In this document: positions 48,030 through 48,351 of the stretch, piece by piece | How the letters are laid out: every line of letters begins with the position of its first letter | Numbering within the stretch: the stretch's first letter is position 1 | From: a bacterium | GTDB lineage: Bacteria > Verrucomicrobiota > Verrucomicrobiia > Limisphaerales > J093 | DNA length: 48,351 bases | Assembly (NCBI GenBank): GCA_021823625.1 | Contig: JAKANS010000018.1 | Coordinates: forward strand, 1-48,351 | Direction of reading: 5' to 3' | The notes under the pieces: generated by a model | Told to the model about the DNA's origin: nothing | The model's database searches: none | What the model saw: the letters and a program-made list of their open reading frames with translations, nothing else | Position numbers and translations under genes: made by a program

Positions 48030-48351
48030 GAACTCGGAAGAAGGCGGGAGTGGAGCCCCCCCCGGACCATCGCCGACCTCTACCGCTGCCGGTGGCGCAT
48101 CGAGGTGTTCTTCAAGGAACTCAAACAGACCCTGCAACTGGCCGACTTCCTCGGGCACAACACCCACGCCGTGCGGTGGCAGGTGTGGACGGCGTTGCTG
48201 GTGTATCTGCTGTTGCGCTGCTGTGCCTTCCTGAGCCAGTGGGGCCACGGTTTCACCCGGCTCTTCACGCTCCTGCGCTCGGCGCTGTGGCAGAAGCTCG
48301 AACTCCGAAGCCTGTTGGAAGGCTATGGGACAGCCGACCGTCATAGAACAG
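48030..48351 (+). mobile_element. IS4-type transposase C-terminal part, continues past window
   Basis: Starting directly after the ISL3 stop, the frame reads EWSPPRTIADLYRCRWRIEV, FFKELKQTLQLADFLG and further TALLVYLLLRCC...FTRLFTLLRSALW...LLEGYGTA, up to the window edge. The YRCRWRIEVFFKELKQ segment is the Y-(2)-R-(3)-E-(6)-K signature of IS4-family transposases, containing the last catalytic Glu. Everything N-terminal to it is missing, replaced by the ISL3 fragment, so this is a truncated copy. The end of the gene lies outside the window. Confidence 0.7.

Noticed and set aside
1..48351. CRISPR array, prophage or rRNA operon
   Set aside because: No regularly spaced direct repeats, no phage structural or integrase genes, and no rRNA-like sequence were seen.

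Overview
The window reads as chromosomal DNA of a diderm, GC-rich bacterium, most likely a member of the Verrucomicrobiota. The evidence is an LPS-export barrel (LptD), a lipid A deacylase of the LpxR type, a prepilin-like protein with the H-X9-DG signature that is abundant in the PVC group, a DUF2934 protein, and several secreted glycoside hydrolases (GH30, GH26, GH35, GH127). No rRNA gene is present, so the lineage is inferred from gene content only.

Layout. 1-560: the 3' end of a group II intron (maturase C-terminus plus domains V-VI), almost touching a lone Phd/YefM-type antitoxin. 700-5830: a secreted GH30 glucosidase, then a GDP-mannose 3,5-epimerase-like enzyme paired with a GHMP sugar kinase. 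The kinase's 3' end appears replaced by foreign DNA carrying a membrane HD-domain phosphohydrolase gene, and the displaced native 3' end lies downstream. 5840-11000: LptD, a secreted lipase, remnants of a sensor and a TIR protein, and a GH26 mannanase. 11100-17040: a LytS-type histidine kinase followed by a visibly decaying stretch. The LytTR response regulator is fused in frame to a MacA-like adaptor, the MacB-like ATPase has an early stop, the MacB-like permease is fused to the tail of a sodium:solute symporter, and a broken GH35 beta-galactosidase meets a truncated GH127 arabinofuranosidase tail to tail. 17040-26700: GH127 and AraD (L-arabinose use), an M48 protease, gamma-glutamyltranspeptidase, a HEAT-like protein, a Dabb protein, a pseudopilin with a good terminator, and two structural hypothetical proteins. 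26819-26896: tRNA-Pro(CGG).

27-36 kb: a gene-poor stretch with a thioesterase remnant, then TypA/BipA, hybrid cluster protein (Hcp) with an FNR-type box in the region it shares with Der/EngA, a PHP-family histidinol phosphatase, a methyltransferase and LpxR. 36.4-47.1 kb: almost entirely minus strand and redox-themed. It holds a tight ferritin-like / CooC-like ATPase / radical SAM operon, an Asp/Glu racemase, and a long run from thioredoxin through a receiver-like protein, DUF2934, an octaheme tetrathionate-reductase-type cytochrome, a membrane cytochrome b, DUF302, a Tat-exported DUF362 protein and a PQQ-type beta-propeller. The window ends in an internally deleted ISL3 transposase abutting a partial IS4-type transposase.

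Working picture: the polysaccharide hydrolases feed arabinose, galactose, mannose and glucose into the cell. The 30-47 kb half looks like anaerobic or nitrosative/sulfur electron-transfer and metallocofactor functions. Several gene-gene junctions in 9.5-17 kb and 47-48 kb are deletion scars. They could be real genome decay or assembly chimeras, and reads spanning them would decide. The most interesting candidates are the kinase 3'-end replacement carrying a single HD gene, the octaheme-cytochrome operon, and the CooC-like/ferritin-like/radical SAM operon.
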